Notes: generated from the letters alone by a model not told the origin. Numbered from the stretch's first letter, positions 44,331 to 53,227 are shown. The stretch is 64,000 nt of DNA from Clostridium_F caseinilyticum (GCF_046127645.1 NZ_CP175919.1), one strand, 5' to 3'. Translations and numbers: made by a program.

Positions 44331-44780
44331 AGTATAATTAAGGAGTATGTAGATAGGCTTTGGCAGAATATATCTAATTTAAGTAAGAAAATAAAGGATA
44401 AAAGTGTTAAAGCACAGGGACTGCAGGAAGTTCTTGTTAAAAACAATTTAAAGGATATGGAAAAGACTATGGCTATGTATGTTCCCCTTTTTGCAGCTGT
44501 AAATGGAAAATATAATGGAGCAGATAAAAAAGAGTGTCCTAGGATTATAGATCTAGATGAAGCATTTGCAGAAGTTCATGAAAATAATATAAGCGATATG
44601 TTTAAGCTTTTAGAAAAAATGAATTTAGATTATGTGTTAAATTCTCAAGTTTTATGGGGAGATTATGAAACAGTAAAGGAACTAGCTATTTGTGAATTAA
44701 CAAAGGATAGGGAAGATGATATTGTTGTAGTAGAGAGATTTCAGTGGAATGGAAAAGAAAAAGTTATAGTTTTAGAATGA
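44331..44780 (+). pseudogene. C-terminal remnant of a TIGR02680 (Wadjet-type SMC-like) ATPase
   Basis: An open frame of about 149 codons follows a stop and has no start of its own. It encodes YVDRLWQNISNLSKKIKDKS, METAM-like helices, then a Walker-B segment PRIIDLDEAFAEVHENNI and the conserved tail NSQVLWGDYETVKELAICEL with ERFQWNGKEK. I recognise this as the C-terminal head of the about 1300-aa TIGR02680 SMC-like ATPase of Wadjet anti-plasmid systems. The N-terminal Walker A lobe and coiled coils are gone. Residues in the Walker-B region differ from the usual LDEAFAGVD. A non-functional relic of a defence locus. Confidence 0.65.
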
Positions 44781-44971
44781 GATATGGTGACAAACTTAAG
44801 TTTTGTAGATTTAGTGTAGAGGATTATTTGAAAATAATATCACATAAAGAGATATCACATACTAGCAAATCTAAATTAAACAATATTAAAAATGATGAAT
44901 TATCATTTTTAATAGAAAGAATTAAGGAAAAGAGATTGGCAGGATATCAGGAGATATCAGTGGAGGTGTAA
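44777..44971 (+). pseudogene. short ORF overlapping the ATPase remnant, possible remains of the next Wadjet gene
   Basis: ATGA overlap with the preceding frame; 64 codons (MRYGDKLKFCRFSVEDYLKI...ERIKEKRLAGYQEISVEV). The ATGA overlap is typical for the next gene of such operons (a TIGR02679/JetD-like protein of about 400 aa). Only a start and perhaps an end would remain after an internal deletion. I do not recognise a domain, so this is an inference from position. Confidence 0.35.
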
Positions 44972-44975
44972 AACT

Positions 44976-45644
44976 TTGAAAAATAAAATAAAAAGGATAT
45001 TGATGGTTATTATGGTAATAGCTTTAATAGGAACAGCAGCAATATTTTTTATTGATTTTAGGGTAAGATCAGAAAGTAAAAAATACATAGTAAATCCTAA
45101 AGATGTTCCAGAAGCAGAGGCAATTTTAGTATTAGGGGCTTATGTCAAGCCAAATGGTGAACTTTGTGATATGTTAGAGGATAGAGTAGAAGTTGGAATA
45201 GATTTATATAAAAATAACAAGGCGAAAAAAATGTTATTTAGCGGAGATCATGGACAAGTTAATTATGATGAAGTAAATGCAATGAAGCAAGTTGCTGAAA
45301 AAAAAGGGGTTAAAAAGGAGGATATATTTTTAGATCATGCCGGATTTAGTACCTATGAAAGTATATATAGAGCAAAAGAGATTTTTAAAGCTAAAAAAAT
45401 AATAATTGTAACTCAACAATACCATCTTATGAGAGCTGTGTATATAGCAAGACATCTTGGATTAGATGCCTATGGAGTAAGCTCTGATAAAAGAAATTAT
45501 AGGGGAATAGATAAATATAAAACTAGAGAAATTGCAGCAAGAGTAAAGGATTATTTTAATGTTAATTTAATTAAACCCAAACCTAAATATCTAGGAGATA
45601 CTATACCTGTAAGTGGAAATGGTATAGTTACACATGATAAGTAA
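44976..45644 (+). CDS. SanA/YdcF-like DUF218 membrane protein
   Basis: 222 aa. One N-terminal TM anchor (about 7-27), then a DUF218 domain: EAEAILVLGAYVKPNGELCDMLEDRVEVGIDLY, KMLFSGDHGQVNYDEVNAM, ESIYRAKEIF and IIIVTQQYHLMRAVYIARHLGL. The LVLGA, SGD and TQ-YH blocks are the family signature; SanA members are linked to envelope integrity and vancomycin sensitivity. TTG start behind GGAGGTG. It follows the Wadjet relic by 4 bases but is an unrelated, intact gene. Confidence 0.88.
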   Translation: MKNKIKRILMVIMVIALIGTAAIFFIDFRVRSESKKYIVNPKDVPEAEAILVLGAYVKPNGELCDMLEDRVEVGIDLYKNNKAKKMLFSGDHGQVNYDEVNAMKQVAEKKGVKKEDIFLDHAGFSTYESIYRAKEIFKAKKIIIVTQQYHLMRAVYIARHLGLDAYGVSSDKRNYRGIDKYKTREIAARVKDYFNVNLIKPKPKYLGDTIPVSGNGIVTHDK

Positions 45645-45679
45645 GTAGAGAGTAATAGTATGATATAAATAATGTTAAA

Positions 45680-45715
45680 AAAGCTGTAGTAATTAAAAAT
45701 TATTGCAGCTTTAAA
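45680..45715 (+). terminator. terminator of the SanA-like gene
   Basis: AAGCTGTAGTAATT and AATTATTGCAGCTT pair, with TTAAATTATTTT after. The downstream region to 46057 is AT-rich; an 18-codon ORF with AAGGGG (45882-45938, MDIDKNAIIKYNLVVFLF) is probably a gene stub or chance. Confidence 0.7.
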
Positions 45716-46057
45716 TTATTTTATATATATTAAGATGTTTATAGTTAAACCCTTAAATTGTGGATAAATTTAAAATATATGTCTTACAATTCCATAGATT
45801 ATAACAATATAGGGTATATGTTATATTTGCCATAAAAGTAATTTGAATAATAATTATAATAATGAAGGGGAAATTCTTTATATGGACATAGATAAGAATG
45901 CTATTATAAAATATAACTTAGTTGTATTTTTATTTTAATTAAAATCTGAATATAATAATTAAATACATAAATGTTTTAGAATATAATTTATTTGTACAGT
46001 GCAATATTCTATTAATGATATATTAATGGAAACTATAGTTATAAACATAGTTTTATT

Positions 46058-46182
46058 TTTTATCCCATGACTACCCGCTCTAATACTCCTCTTCTTCAAA
46101 GTGAGAGTAAAGAGCAGGTATAACCATTTTCTAAGCTTTAACAGAAGTAAAAACTTTCTCTGAAGCTCAGAAAATGGTTATA
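46058..46182 (-). repeat. double-hairpin repeat, copy F (inverted, right end lost)
   Basis: TTTATCCCATGACTACCCGC, CTCTTCTTCAAAGTGAGAGTAAAGAGC and CTAAGCTTTAACAGAAGTAAAAAC match the inverted family. The copy stops in AAAATGGTTATA without the CTCTGTTTAT end. It sits directly before the crp-like RBS and supplies a false in-frame ATG at 46174. Confidence 0.8.
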
Positions 46183-46203
46183 AGTAGCAAAGGAGAGGTT
46201 TTT

Positions 46204-46914
46204 ATGAAAGAGTATACTTGTAGAAATTGTCATCATAATATTTGCGCAAGGAAAGTTCGTATATTTTCTTCTTTATCAGAAAAAGAATTAATAAAAATTG
46301 TAAATATGACAGGGCATGAAGCTTTTAAAAAGGGAGAAGCTATTTGCAACGAAGGAGATAAATCGGAAACTTTAGTTATTATAAATGAAGGAAAAGTGAA
46401 ACTTTGTAAGCTTACAAAGGAAGGGAAAGAACAAATTATTCATATACTTTCTAGTGGAGATTTTTTTGGAGAATTAAATCTTTTTAATGATAATGAGAGT
46501 TATAATTTTTCTGCTTATGCCATATCTGATGTAAAAATATGTACTCTTACAAAACAGAAAATGGATGATATATTATTAAAAAATCCAGACATATCCTTAA
46601 AGATATTGAAAGAGGTAACTAAAAGACTTGCAGAAACAGAAACTTTAGCTCAAAATCTAGCTACTAATGATGCAGATATTAGAATAGCTAATATGATATT
46701 AGACTTTGGTGAAAAATATGGAGTAAATAAAGAAGAATATATAGAAATAAAATTGCCTATAAATAGAGAAGAAATGGCAAACTATGTGGGGGTTACAAGA
46801 GAAACTATAAGTAGAAAATTATCTAAATTCGAAGACTTGGAGATTATAAAGCTTGTTGGTAATAAAGTAATTATAATTAAAGATAAGGATGCATTAAAAG
46901 AATATATAGAATAG
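46204..46914 (+). CDS. Crp/Fnr-family regulator with an N-terminal Cys cluster
   Basis: 236 aa. The N-terminal KEYTCRNCHHNICARK has three cysteines (C-x2-C-x4-C), reminiscent of an Fe-S or metal site as in FNR-like sensors. The cNMP-binding fold (about 20-140) includes EGDKSETLVIINEGKVKL and SSGDFFGELNLF. The Crp-type HTH near the C-terminus reads NREEMANYVGVTRETISRKLSKFEDLEII. Start at ATG 46204 (AAGGAGAGG before); the upstream ATG at 46174 lies in a repeat. The neighbours (flavodiiron protein, RIC, hemerythrin) suggest control by NO, O2 or redox state. Confidence 0.9.
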   Translation: MKEYTCRNCHHNICARKVRIFSSLSEKELIKIVNMTGHEAFKKGEAICNEGDKSETLVIINEGKVKLCKLTKEGKEQIIHILSSGDFFGELNLFNDNESYNFSAYAISDVKICTLTKQKMDDILLKNPDISLKILKEVTKRLAETETLAQNLATNDADIRIANMILDFGEKYGVNKEEYIEIKLPINREEMANYVGVTRETISRKLSKFEDLEIIKLVGNKVIIIKDKDALKEYIE

Positions 46915-46926
46915 ATTATTTTAGAG

Positions 46927-46950
46927 AAAAGTGCTTTGCACTTTTTTTAT
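46927..46950 (+). terminator. terminator of the Crp/Fnr-like gene
   Basis: AAAAGTGC, TTT and GCACTTTT with a long T-run. Confidence 0.85.
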
Positions 46951-47037
46951 TTTCTAAAATTTGATTTGAATCATATTTTAAAGTTCCAATAGTTTATATA
47001 ATAAAGCCATAAAACACAGGAAAGTAAGGCAAGTAAT

Positions 47038-47222
47038 ATAAACAAAGTTCTTGGCTTTATAGGGAGGTTTTACTTCCACTAAAACCTAGAAAATAGTTAT
47101 CCAGTGACGTAAACGCTCTTTAGCTTCACTTTGAAAAAAAGCAAAGAATCCAAATCTTCGATTTGATAGGAAGCGCTTTCACAGAGTGGGATGAGATTAT
47201 TAGTAGTAGTCATGGGATAAAT
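47038..47222 (+). repeat. double-hairpin repeat, copy G (long-loop subtype)
   Basis: ATAAACAAAGTTCTTGGCTT, GGGAGGTTTTACTTCC, GACGTAAACGCTCTTTAG, ending GTAGTCATGGGATAAATA. It carries an extra segment of about 50 bp in the second loop (AATCCAAATCTTCGATTTGA, CGCTTTCACAGAGTGG). Copy I (55249-55481) has a homologous insert. It occupies the region directly upstream of the flavodiiron gene. Confidence 0.8.
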
Positions 47223-47249
47223 ACTAATAAAAAATTGGAGGTAATCAAT

Positions 47250-48482
47250 ATGATGAAAAATGTAAAGATTAAAGAAAATATTTATTTGGTAGGAAAAATT
47301 GATGATAGAGATGTACCATTCCATAGATTAACTTTAACAAAGGGAACTACTTATAACAGTTATCTTTTATTTACAGAAAAACCTACAATAATTGATACTG
47401 TAGATATAAATTTTGGAAGGCAATACATTGAAAGTCTCAAAACTTTAATAGACTTAGAAAAAATTCATTATATAGTAATAAATCATACAGAACCAGATCA
47501 TTCAGGGGCTTTAGGAACTTTAGCTCGTAATGCTAAAAATGCAACTATTGTTTGTACTCAAAAAGCAGTGGAACAATTAAAAGCTATGTATAAACTTTAT
47601 GATAGGACTTTCTTAGTAGTTAAAGATGGGGATACCCTTGATATAGGTGGAAAAACTCTTGAATTTATAGAAACACCTTATCTTCATACAGAAGAAACTA
47701 TGATAACTTTTACTACAGAAGATAAAATATTATTCCCATGTGATATATTTAGTACTCATGTAGCAAATTATGAATATTTCAATGATAAAGCTAAAGAGGA
47801 TATATTAGAAGATTTTAAAACATACTACAGTTTAATAATGCATCCTCATAGAAGATATGTACAAAATATGATAAAGAAAATAAGAAATTTAGATATAGAA
47901 ATTATAGCACCATCTCATGGGTTTATATTAAGAGATAATGCTCAAAAATTTATAAAACTTTATGATGAAATGAGCAAAAATACAGATGTAAATAAAAAAG
48001 TTTTAATTTTATATTCTACAATGACAAACAATACTAAAAAAATTTCGGAATTAATGAAAGAATATTTTGAAAAGGACAATATAAATGTAGAGTTGATTAA
48101 TGTTAATAAAACATCAGATAAGGATATTTTAGAAAATGTTAAAACATCGGATGCAATACTTGTAGGAACATCTACAAAATATGCGGACATGATTGGGAGA
48201 TTAGAAGACGTTTTAAAAAGTTTAAAGGATATAAAATTAGAAAATAAAATAGCAGCAGCCTTTGGATCTTATGGATGGAGTGGAGAAGGTATTGAAGTTG
48301 TGCAAGATTATTTAAATGAAACAAATATGAAAGTTTTAAGCACTTCATATATTATAAAATCCACAGGAATGACAGATATAAAATTTCCAATAAGGATTAA
48401 ATTTTCACCAGAAGAAATGGACAAGCAAGAAATAAAGAAAGCTACTATGTTTATAGCAGATTTATTATTAAATTCACTATAA
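47250..48482 (+). CDS. fprA: FprA-type flavodiiron protein (NO/O2 reductase)
   Basis: About 410 aa. The N-terminal MBL-like di-iron domain has the flavodiiron ligand set: NHTEPDHSGALG (HxExDH), TPYLHTEET, FPCDIFSTHVANYE and APSHGFILR. The C-terminal flavodoxin (from about 250) starts VLILYSTMTNNTKKIS and contains AAFGSYGWSGEGIE. It reduces O2 to water or NO to N2O using rubredoxin- or flavin-derived electrons. Start at ATG 47250 behind GGAGG; the longer frame from 47163 would begin inside the repeat. Likely under the Crp/Fnr protein. Confidence 0.95.
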   Translation: MMKNVKIKENIYLVGKIDDRDVPFHRLTLTKGTTYNSYLLFTEKPTIIDTVDINFGRQYIESLKTLIDLEKIHYIVINHTEPDHSGALGTLARNAKNATIVCTQKAVEQLKAMYKLYDRTFLVVKDGDTLDIGGKTLEFIETPYLHTEETMITFTTEDKILFPCDIFSTHVANYEYFNDKAKEDILEDFKTYYSLIMHPHRRYVQNMIKKIRNLDIEIIAPSHGFILRDNAQKFIKLYDEMSKNTDVNKKVLILYSTMTNNTKKISELMKEYFEKDNINVELINVNKTSDKDILENVKTSDAILVGTSTKYADMIGRLEDVLKSLKDIKLENKIAAAFGSYGWSGEGIEVVQDYLNETNMKVLSTSYIIKSTGMTDIKFPIRIKFSPEEMDKQEIKKATMFIADLLLNSL

Positions 48483-48577
48483 GGATTATGCTAAGTAAGA
48501 ATTATACTAATCAATTATGAAAAATGTTTTTATAAATTAGTTAATTTAGGTTGTGTTAAGTAATTATAAAAAAATAG

Positions 48578-48797
48578 CTTTAGAAACCATATAACTACTA
48601 TTGTGTTGTCTTAAAGGTTAAAAGATAACAAGCTTATATTTTAAGATAACAACAGGATTATCAATGTATATTGTTTTAGTTTAAAAGGTAACTTTAAAAA
48701 TAATATAATTATTATTGTATTTTATTAAAGATTAAAAGATAACAAGTTTATATTTTAAGTTATAACGATAAGCTTATCCATAATGTTGATTTAAGTT
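48578..48797 (+). repeat. two imperfect tandem copies of a 114-bp unit before scdA
   Basis: CTTTAGAAACCATATAACTA at 48578 and CTTTAAAAATAATATAATTA at 48692 start two parallel segments. They share TTAAAAGATAACAAG(C/T)TTATATTTTAAG. The second copy runs into the scdA RBS. The remainder of 48483-48810 is AT-rich. Confidence 0.65.
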
Positions 48798-48810
48798 AGG
48801 AGGAATTATT

Positions 48811-49509
48811 GTGAAAAACACTATTAATGTAAATCAAAAGCTTGGGGAAGTTGTTTCTATATTCCCAGGATCAAGTAGAATATTTAATGATATAAAAATA
48901 GATTATTGTTGTGGTGGACATGATACTCTAGGAAAAGCACTAAAGGAAAAAGGAATAAATTCAGATGAATTTATAGAAAAACTTAATGAAGAATATGAAA
49001 AATTTATAGAATCTAATGAAGAATATATAGATTGGAGAAAAGAAAAACCAATAAATATTATAGAAAATATAATAGATACTCATCATGAATACACAAAAAG
49101 AGAGCTTAAAGAAATAGATACCTTACTATCAAAAATATTAAAGGTTCATTTTGGGCATCATGGAGAAGAATTATTAAAAGTTCATAGATTATTTGGGCTT
49201 TTGAAAATAGAACTAGAAGAGCATCTAATAAAAGAAGAAGAAAATCTATTTCCGCTAATAGAGGAGTATGAATTGACTAAAGATGAAAATGTAAAAAATA
49301 AGATAAATAAATTTATAAAAGAAACAGAAGATGAACATGATAAAGCTGGAGATATATTAAAAGAGTTAGAAAAAATAACAGGAGATTTCAAAGCACCTAA
49401 AAATTCATGTACAAGCTATAAATTAACTTATGATAAGATTCATAGATTAGAAAAAGATTTATTTATTCATATATACAAAGAAAATAGTGTATTATTTGAG
49501 ATGCTTTAA
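48811..49509 (+). CDS. scdA: iron-sulfur cluster repair di-iron protein (RIC/ScdA/YtfE)
   Basis: 232 aa. The N-terminal ScdA_N domain has KLGEVVSIFPGSSRIFNDIKIDYCCGG with the CC pair. The hemerythrin-like C-terminal part has DTHHEYTKRELKEI, HFGHHGEELLKVHRLF, EEHLIKEEENLFPLIEEYE and EDEHDKAGDILKEL. It repairs Fe-S clusters damaged by NO or H2O2. GTG start with AGGAGG. Followed by the DUF438-hemerythrin gene 25 bp downstream and preceded by the flavodiiron gene: a nitrosative-stress set. Confidence 0.93.
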   Translation: MKNTINVNQKLGEVVSIFPGSSRIFNDIKIDYCCGGHDTLGKALKEKGINSDEFIEKLNEEYEKFIESNEEYIDWRKEKPINIIENIIDTHHEYTKRELKEIDTLLSKILKVHFGHHGEELLKVHRLFGLLKIELEEHLIKEEENLFPLIEEYELTKDENVKNKINKFIKETEDEHDKAGDILKELEKITGDFKAPKNSCTSYKLTYDKIHRLEKDLFIHIYKENSVLFEML

Positions 49510-49534
49510 ATGTTGAATAAAGAAGGTGATTTAA

Positions 49535-50290
49535 ATGGATAATAAAAAAATTCAAGAATTAAAAGTAGTTTTAAAAAATTTAAATAAAGTTGGAGTTAAT
49601 GATGAAATAAGAAAAGAAGCTTTAGCCCTAGTAAAAGATATTGATGCTATAGATTTATCTATAGCAGAACAACAACTTATAGAAGAAGGAATGGAGCCAC
49701 AGGATTTAAGGCATTTGTGTGATGTACACATGGAAGTTTTAAAGGACGAATTAAGTAAAATAAAGACAAAGATAAGTAAGGGCCATGTGGTGTATACTTT
49801 AATAGATGAACATGATAAAATTCTAAGATTCTTAGAAGATTTAGAAAAAGTGAATTCAGATATTCAAAATACTAAAAACTATAATGAAGCTAAAGAAAAA
49901 ATCAATAGTCTTCATAATCTAGCAGAGAGTATATTAGATGCAGAAAATCATCACCAAAGAGAAGAAAAAGTTTTATTCGTAGAGATGGAAAAAAGAGAAA
50001 TAACAGGACCTACAAGAATAATGAGAATGGAACATGATGACCTAAGATTTAGGAAAAAAGAATTAAAAAGACTTTCTGAAAATGCAGATAAAATGGAATT
50101 TGATAAATTCAAAAGTAAAGTAGATGAAACTTCTAAATATATAATTTTTAATTTAAGGGATCATATTTTTAAAGAAAACTATATTTTGTATCCATCATCC
50201 TTAGAAGCCATAAAGGGAAAGGATATATGGGATGATATGAAAAAAAGATGTGATGAAATAGGATATTGTAGCTTTACATTTGAAAATTAA
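49535..50290 (+). CDS. DUF438 plus hemerythrin-domain protein
   Basis: 251 aa. Residues 1-70 match DUF438 (DIDAIDLSIAEQQLIEEGMEPQDLRHLCDVHMEVL). Residues about 85-230 form a hemerythrin-like HHE domain (LIDEHDKILRFLEDL, DAENHHQREEKVLF, MRMEHDDLRFRKKEL, NLRDHIFKENYILYPSSLEAI). The C-terminal PAS domain of longer DUF438 proteins is missing. Probably binds O2, NO or iron. Operonic with scdA. Its last 190 bases and downstream flank are duplicated at 53731-53948. Confidence 0.88.
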   Translation: MDNKKIQELKVVLKNLNKVGVNDEIRKEALALVKDIDAIDLSIAEQQLIEEGMEPQDLRHLCDVHMEVLKDELSKIKTKISKGHVVYTLIDEHDKILRFLEDLEKVNSDIQNTKNYNEAKEKINSLHNLAESILDAENHHQREEKVLFVEMEKREITGPTRIMRMEHDDLRFRKKELKRLSENADKMEFDKFKSKVDETSKYIIFNLRDHIFKENYILYPSSLEAIKGKDIWDDMKKRCDEIGYCSFTFEN

Positions 50291-50327
50291 AAATAGCTTG
50301 ATATTTATAAATTTAATAGATATTATA

Positions 50328-50364
50328 TAATTGCATTGGGATAAACTAATGCGATTATTTTTTT
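50328..50364 (+). terminator. terminator of the scdA-hemerythrin operon
   Basis: TAATTGCATT and AATGCGATTA pair and are followed by TTTTTTTA. Confidence 0.85.
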
Positions 50365-50524
50365 ATATAGAAATTATATAAGATATCGGCTGCAGGTATA
50401 AATCAAATTCGGCTATGGCTAAATAGATTAATAACGTAGCTTCCTTCAATACATTTGGAGGTAAGATTAGAAAATGAAAAAAAGTGATTAAAGATAATTT
50501 ATATAAAATTGAGGTGAGCGAAAG

Positions 50525-51100
50525 ATGGAAGGAATACAGTATTGTGATTGGGCTCTAAAAAATGAGGCAGAAAAGAAATATCATGATGAGGAATGGGGTA
50601 TACCCGTACATGATGATAGAGTATTATTTGAATTTTTTGTATTAGAATATATGCAGGCTGGGCTCAGTTGGGACACGATTCTAAGTAAACGTAAAAATAT
50701 GCGTAAAGCCTTTGATCAATTTAATCCATTGATTATAGTTAATTATTCTGAAAGTAAGATTGAAGAATTGGTGCAAAACAAAGGCATAATTCGGAATAAG
50801 TTAAAATTGAAAGCACTTTCTGTAAATGCAAAAATATTTTTAGAAATACAAAAGGAGTTTGGAAGCTTTTCAAACTATCTTTGGAAGTATGTGGATGGTG
50901 AACCCATTATTAATCAATGGGAAAGGGGTGAAGATGTGCCATCTAATACAAAACTGTCTGATATTATTAGCAAAGATCTAAAAAGACGGGGATTTAAATT
51001 TGTAGGTACAACAATTATTTATGCATTTTTACAAGCAGTTGGCGTGGTTAATGATCATTTAATCTATTGTCATAAACATAACTCCTGCAACAGTATATAA
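50525..51100 (+). CDS. tag: DNA-3-methyladenine glycosylase I
   Basis: 191 aa. Removes 3-methyladenine from alkylated DNA. Tag family hallmarks: the zinc ligands C7 and H20 (YCDWALKNEAEKKYHDEEWG) with H178 and C182 (NDHLIYC), QAGLSWDTIL, and RRGFKFVGTTIIYAFLQAVGVVNDH. The last nine residues (HKHNSCNSI) are read from DNA that is a duplicated antisense piece of the membrane-protein gene at 54003-54431, so the natural C-terminus has been replaced just after the final zinc cysteine. Probably still active. GAGGTGAG before the ATG. Confidence 0.93.
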   Translation: MEGIQYCDWALKNEAEKKYHDEEWGIPVHDDRVLFEFFVLEYMQAGLSWDTILSKRKNMRKAFDQFNPLIIVNYSESKIEELVQNKGIIRNKLKLKALSVNAKIFLEIQKEFGSFSNYLWKYVDGEPIINQWERGEDVPSNTKLSDIISKDLKRRGFKFVGTTIIYAFLQAVGVVNDHLIYCHKHNSCNSI

Positions 51101-51217
51101 TATAGATGCAATTAAAGCAAATCTTGAACTGCTTAATCCGAATGTTAACCATCCAAACATAACGCTAATAGCTAAAACTATTATATGTGGCGTTACTAGT
51201 GCAGTAGTTAGTCTCTG
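51059..51217 (-). pseudogene. duplicated internal fragment of the membrane-protein gene at 54003-54431
   Basis: Encodes TALVTPHIIVLAISVMFGWL, TFGLSSSRFALIASILYTVA and GVMF, matching the middle of the 142-aa protein. DNA similarity starts at about 51071 (54154 in the parent) and ends near 51215. It is joined on one side to tag and on the other to a transposase remnant. Confidence 0.85.
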
Positions 51218-51590
51218 GATTAAACGATTTATGGAAGTGAGCTCTACCAAAATCACATACGGGAATAGGCATACTATCTACAATCCTAACTTGGTTATGC
51301 TGATAGTTAAGAAAACTTGTTAGTTCCTTGCGAATAACTTCAACTGCCTTAAAAAGAGATTTTCTAGTTCTATGAAATCTTGTTCTAGTACAAAATCTAG
51401 GGAATAAATCTGTTAAGTTTTTTCTACAAAATCCAAGCTATGATTTTTCAGAATCAATAGCTAAAAGTTCATCTATTAAAGATAGAGTTATGATTTCACT
51501 ATCTAACATCATTGATTTATCAATATTATGGCGATACTGTATATATGCTGGAGTTACTTTTAGTAAATAGTATCAATTATAGCATCGCTT
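51218..51590 (-). pseudogene. IS982-family transposase remnant
   Basis: The minus strand reads TPAYIQYRHNIDKSMMLDSE, IITLSLIDELLAIDSEKS, an in-frame TAG, LGFCRKNLTDLFPRFCTRTR, FHRTRKSLFKAVEVIRKELT, VRIVDSMPIPVCDFGRAHFH. The DSMPIPVC and GRAHFHKS motifs are typical of IS982 transposases. It is truncated after about 115 of the usual about 290 residues and carries a nonsense codon where Trp is expected. The region 51591-51821 has no further features beyond the gltS promoter area. Confidence 0.75.
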
Positions 51591-51821
51591 AATTTATTTT
51601 TTCCATTTTCCATACTTTTATAAAGTTTTTATAAAAATCTTGTATTTTACTAGAATATTTTCAGAAAATCCTATATAATATCCGTAAGAATTTTATTTAT
51701 AAATATGAAATGTTTATGTAAATGTATATTTGAATTTTCATATTTATGAATATTTTTTTTTATTTCTATCATAAGTGCTCATATAAACATAATATTCATT
51801 ACAATATAAGGAGGATTTTTT

Positions 51822-53006
51822 ATGACACTAGAGCTTGATATGATTCAAACAACTACCTTAGCTATACTTTTCTATTATATAGGTGTATTTATAAAATCTA
51901 AAGTTTCAATTCTGGAAAAATTTTGTATACCTGCTCCAGTTGTAGGTGGACTTATTTTTGCTATTTTAAATTTAATCTTTACAGAAAGTGGTTTTATATC
52001 TATATCTTTAGACACAACTCTTCAAAAGCCTTTTATGCTAGCTTTTTTTACAACTATTGGACTTGGCGCAAGTTTTAAGATGATAAAACAGGGTGGTCTA
52101 CATGTAATAATGTTTTTTATAGCGGCTCTTCTTTTAGTAATATCACAAGACGTTCTTGGAGTAGTTATGGCTAAATTTATAGGTGAAGATCCACTTCTTG
52201 GATTAATTGTTGGATCCGTAACCATGACTGGTGGTCATGGAACAGGAGCCACTTTTGGAGCCTTATTCGAATCAGAATACGGCCTTGTAGGCGCTTCCAC
52301 TACAGCTATGGCTGCCGCTACCTTTGGGCTTGTATGTGGTAGCTTAATGGGTGGTCCGATAGCTAAGAACCTAATAAGTAAAAATAACCTAAAAAATAAC
52401 TCAGATGAGTTTTTTAAAGCAAATTCTGATGATTGTGGAGAAGTGAGTTATAAAACGTTATTTAATACATTTTCTCTTATATTTATATCAATGGGACTCG
52501 GTTCTATTTTAGAGATGTTTTTTACAAACCTTGGTATAGTTCTTCCTTCATACATAGATGCTATGATAGTGGCAGCTATAATACTTAATATAGGGGAACG
52601 AACAAATAAGTGGAAAATAAATTCAAAATGTGTTGATATAATTGGAAATATGAGCCTTAATGTGTTTTTATCCATGGCACTTATAAGTCTTAAATTATGG
52701 GAATTAAAAAGCACAGCAGGTCCATTATTAATTTTATTAATAGGACAAGCTGTATTAATGTTTATATTTGCATACTTTATTACTTTTAGACTAATGGGAG
52801 AGGATTATGCTGCTGCTGTTATGAGTTCTGGACATTGTGGATTTGGAATGGGAGCTACTCCTAACGGTATAGCAAACATGGAAGCCATAACTTCTAAATA
52901 TGGTGCATCACCAAAAGCATTTTTTATTCTTCCAGTTGTAGGGGCATTTTTAATAGACTTTTCTAATTCCTTAGTTATAACATTATTCGTAAATTTATTT
53001 AAATAA
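51822..53006 (+). CDS. gltS: sodium/glutamate symporter
   Basis: 394-aa polytopic GltS of the ESS family. It has about ten TM helices and the signature regions CIPAPVVGGLIFAI, GSVTMTGGHGTGATFG (re-entrant loop), SGHCGFGMGATPNGIANMEAIT (second repeat of the loop) and FFILPVVGAFLIDFSNSLVI. It imports L-glutamate with Na+. AGGAGG before the ATG. Single-gene unit. Confidence 0.95.
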   Translation: MTLELDMIQTTTLAILFYYIGVFIKSKVSILEKFCIPAPVVGGLIFAILNLIFTESGFISISLDTTLQKPFMLAFFTTIGLGASFKMIKQGGLHVIMFFIAALLLVISQDVLGVVMAKFIGEDPLLGLIVGSVTMTGGHGTGATFGALFESEYGLVGASTTAMAAATFGLVCGSLMGGPIAKNLISKNNLKNNSDEFFKANSDDCGEVSYKTLFNTFSLIFISMGLGSILEMFFTNLGIVLPSYIDAMIVAAIILNIGERTNKWKINSKCVDIIGNMSLNVFLSMALISLKLWELKSTAGPLLILLIGQAVLMFIFAYFITFRLMGEDYAAAVMSSGHCGFGMGATPNGIANMEAITSKYGASPKAFFILPVVGAFLIDFSNSLVITLFVNLFK

Positions 53007-53227
53007 TCCAATAAAAAATATAGCTAAGTAATATATATGGGCATATTTAAACAAATCTATATCAATAAATAATATTTTTATTATATTTTAATATTTATGC
53101 ATTTATCTATAATCTATTTAATTCTAATTAGTAGTGGTACTATGCTTATATTACTTTGATTATAATACTCTTTCAGTGCATGATAAACAGTGAAGTTAAT
53201 AAATTTAGGGGTATTTATAAAAATAAA

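Noticed and set aside
45882..45938. 18-codon ORF with AAGGGG upstream
   Set aside because: Too short and AT-biased; mentioned only as a possible stub.
46174..46203. Upstream ATG giving a Crp/Fnr protein 10 residues longer
   Set aside because: The extension is encoded by the hairpin repeat, and the strong SD lies directly before the ATG at 46204.
47163..47249. Longer flavodiiron protein from 47163
   Set aside because: The extra 29 codons lie in repeat copy G; GGAGG and ATG at 47250 fit the family N-terminus.
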